Shown here piece by piece: positions 22,120-22,977 of a stretch of 22,977 nucleotides of DNA. Made by a program: the position numbers and the translations under genes. Every line of letters begins with the position of its first letter. Position 1 is the first letter of the stretch. The notes under the pieces were generated by a model. It was not told the DNA's origin. It was given only the letters and a program-made list of their open reading frames with translations, and searched no databases. This stretch comes from JACROF01 sp964533055 (lineage in GTDB: Bacteria > Patescibacteriota > Microgenomatia > Levybacterales > UBA12049). Location: positions 1-22,977 of the forward strand of contig CAZHKZ010000016.1 in assembly GCA_964533055.1 (NCBI GenBank). Direction: 5' to 3'.

Positions 22120-22191
22120 GCCCCTGTAGCTCAACGGATAGAGCAAGCCCGTCCTAAGGGCGAGATGTTGGTTCGATTCCAATCGGGGGTA
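22120..22191 (+). tRNA. tRNA-Arg (anticodon CCT)
   Basis: 72 bases fold as a cloverleaf. The acceptor pairs GCCCCTG with CGGGGGT (including wobble pairs at both 1-72 and 6-67), discriminator A. The D arm is GCTC/GAGC, and the anticodon loop GTCCTAA has CCT at 22153-22155, reading AGG codons. The T arm is GTTGG-TTCGATT-CCAAT. The 27-43 position is an A-G mismatch, and the variable loop has only four bases. CCA is not encoded, so a CCA-adding enzyme is required. The sortase promoter begins 5 bases downstream. Confidence 0.93.
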
Positions 22192-22195
22192 CAAA

Positions 22196-22204
22196 TGCTA
22201 CAAT
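22196..22204 (+). promoter_or_regulatory. Extended -10 promoter of the sortase gene
   Basis: TGCTACAAT ends 6 bases before ATG 22211. It lies immediately after the tRNA 3' end, so the sortase could be transcribed from here or by read-through from the tRNA. Confidence 0.55.
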
Positions 22205-22210
22205 TATTGT

Positions 22211-22977
22211 ATGAGCCACTCCACACCAGGTCATGAGTTCTATAAGCTAGAGCGTAAGCGTCATGTTGACCGTATTTTGCCCAAGGGCGATATCTATAGA
22301 CGAGAGGAAGTTCTCGCGCCCAACGAAGCTATCTATAAGCATTCAATGACTAGGGATGAGAAGCTGCGCTTCTTGGCCCTGCGCACACTCGGCAACTTTC
22401 TAGTCTTTATCAGTATTTATGGTGTAATCGCAACATTTGGACCCGCACTTTCCTATGAAGTTCAGTATCAAATCGTTAAGATGCGAGGCATCAAGTACTC
22501 TGTAGCAGCTCCAAGCTACTCAAGTTCAGCTGGTGTAGGGACTGCTCCTTCTGGAGGATTTGGTGACGTTATAGCCGGGGAACAGAAGCAGGTCCTAGTA
22601 CCGCCAGATACATCTTTTAGCATCGTGATTCCAAAGCTAGGAGCCACAGCGAAGATCTGGCCTAATGTAGATCCCGTAGATGAGGGTGATTTCCTACCAA
22701 AGCTGCAAAGTGGTGTGGCGCATGCAAAGGGGAGTGTCTTCCCGGGTATGCAGGGCAATGTCTATCTTTTTGCACACTCAACAGATAATTTCTGGGACGT
22801 TGGACGATATAATGCAGTCTTTTACCTTTTAAAGGATCTTGCGATCGGTGATGACATTACGGTCTTTTTTGAAAATAAACGATTTAACTACAAAGTGAAA
22901 GAAACTGTGATTAAGAATCCCGAGGAGGTTGAATTACTTATTCATAGCCAGATTCCAGGGAAAGAGCAGCTCATCTT
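22211..22977 (+). CDS. Sortase family transpeptidase (C-terminus outside window)
   Basis: 255 codons are visible before the window ends. A charged cytoplasmic N-terminus of about 60 residues precedes a membrane helix at about 62-80 (FLVFISIYGVIATFGPAL) and a Ser/Gly-rich linker. The sortase barrel then begins SIVIPKLGATAKIWPNV. The catalytic histidine is H189 in NVYLFAHSTDNFW. The catalytic TxTC cysteine and the downstream arginine should follow EQLI just past the edge and cannot be checked. Sortases cut a C-terminal sorting motif and join the protein to the cell wall, a pilus subunit or another acceptor. The long, charged cytoplasmic extension is unusual. None of the surface proteins in this window shows a clear LPxTG-type tail, though the giant fibre's C-terminus is not visible. 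Confidence 0.9.
   Translation, partial: MSHSTPGHEFYKLERKRHVDRILPKGDIYRREEVLAPNEAIYKHSMTRDEKLRFLALRTLGNFLVFISIYGVIATFGPALSYEVQYQIVKMRGIKYSVAAPSYSSSAGVGTAPSGGFGDVIAGEQKQVLVPPDTSFSIVIPKLGATAKIWPNVDPVDEGDFLPKLQSGVAHAKGSVFPGMQGNVYLFAHSTDNFWDVGRYNAVFYLLKDLAIGDDITVFFENKRFNYKVKETVIKNPEEVELLIHSQIPGKEQLI

Overview
The window looks like a scaffold from a small-genome bacterium of the Patescibacteria (Candidate Phyla Radiation), perhaps Microgenomates-like. That placement is an inference. It rests on a leucyl-tRNA synthetase with a Nudix domain inside its editing domain, ComEC split into two genes, several membrane-anchored beta-sandwich surface proteins, a very large fibre-like surface protein, a tRNA gene without encoded CCA, and very short mRNA leaders. 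Stop codons are only TAA and TAG, and the standard code reads through cleanly. Four runs of exactly 100 N interrupt the window (2073-2172, 4107-4206, 5484-5583, 10796-10895).

Left half (1-10906, minus strand): a cell-surface region. Reading downstream from the divergent promoter at about 10910-10938, there are two successive two-gene modules. Each has a secreted WxL-like protein (10202-10903 and 7554-9005) followed by a DUF916-like protein with a C-terminal membrane anchor (9108-10199 and 6551-7549). Next comes a membrane protein with duplicated Ig-like domains (5376-6494). After about 600 AT-rich bases with operator-like sites lies a giant gene (4778 to beyond base 1). It encodes at least two tyrosine-recombinase-like core-binding domains, one membrane helix, and a long extracellular fibre with at least three modules of exactly 111 residues.

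Right half (10943-22977, plus strand): housekeeping and DNA uptake. leuS, comEA, the comEC channel gene and a separate ComEC-type metallo-beta-lactamase gene form a tight cluster. argS follows, bracketed by two unrecognised single-gene cassettes that have their own promoters, strong Shine-Dalgarno sites and terminators. Then come an M16 zinc protease, nucleoside diphosphate kinase, tRNA-Arg(CCT), and a sortase that runs off the right edge.

The regulatory pattern is consistent. leuS, argS, ndk and the sortase gene each have a TATAAT/TACAAT-type -10 element only 6-7 bases before the start codon, and the M16 gene has one 11 bases before it. This implies leaderless or nearly leaderless mRNAs. The two orphan cassettes instead use leaders with AAGGGG-type ribosome binding sites. 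The most unusual items are the recombinase-domain/membrane/fibre architecture, the LeuRS-Nudix fusion with repeats embedded in frame, the mutually exclusive divergent promoter, and the duplicated surface pairs.
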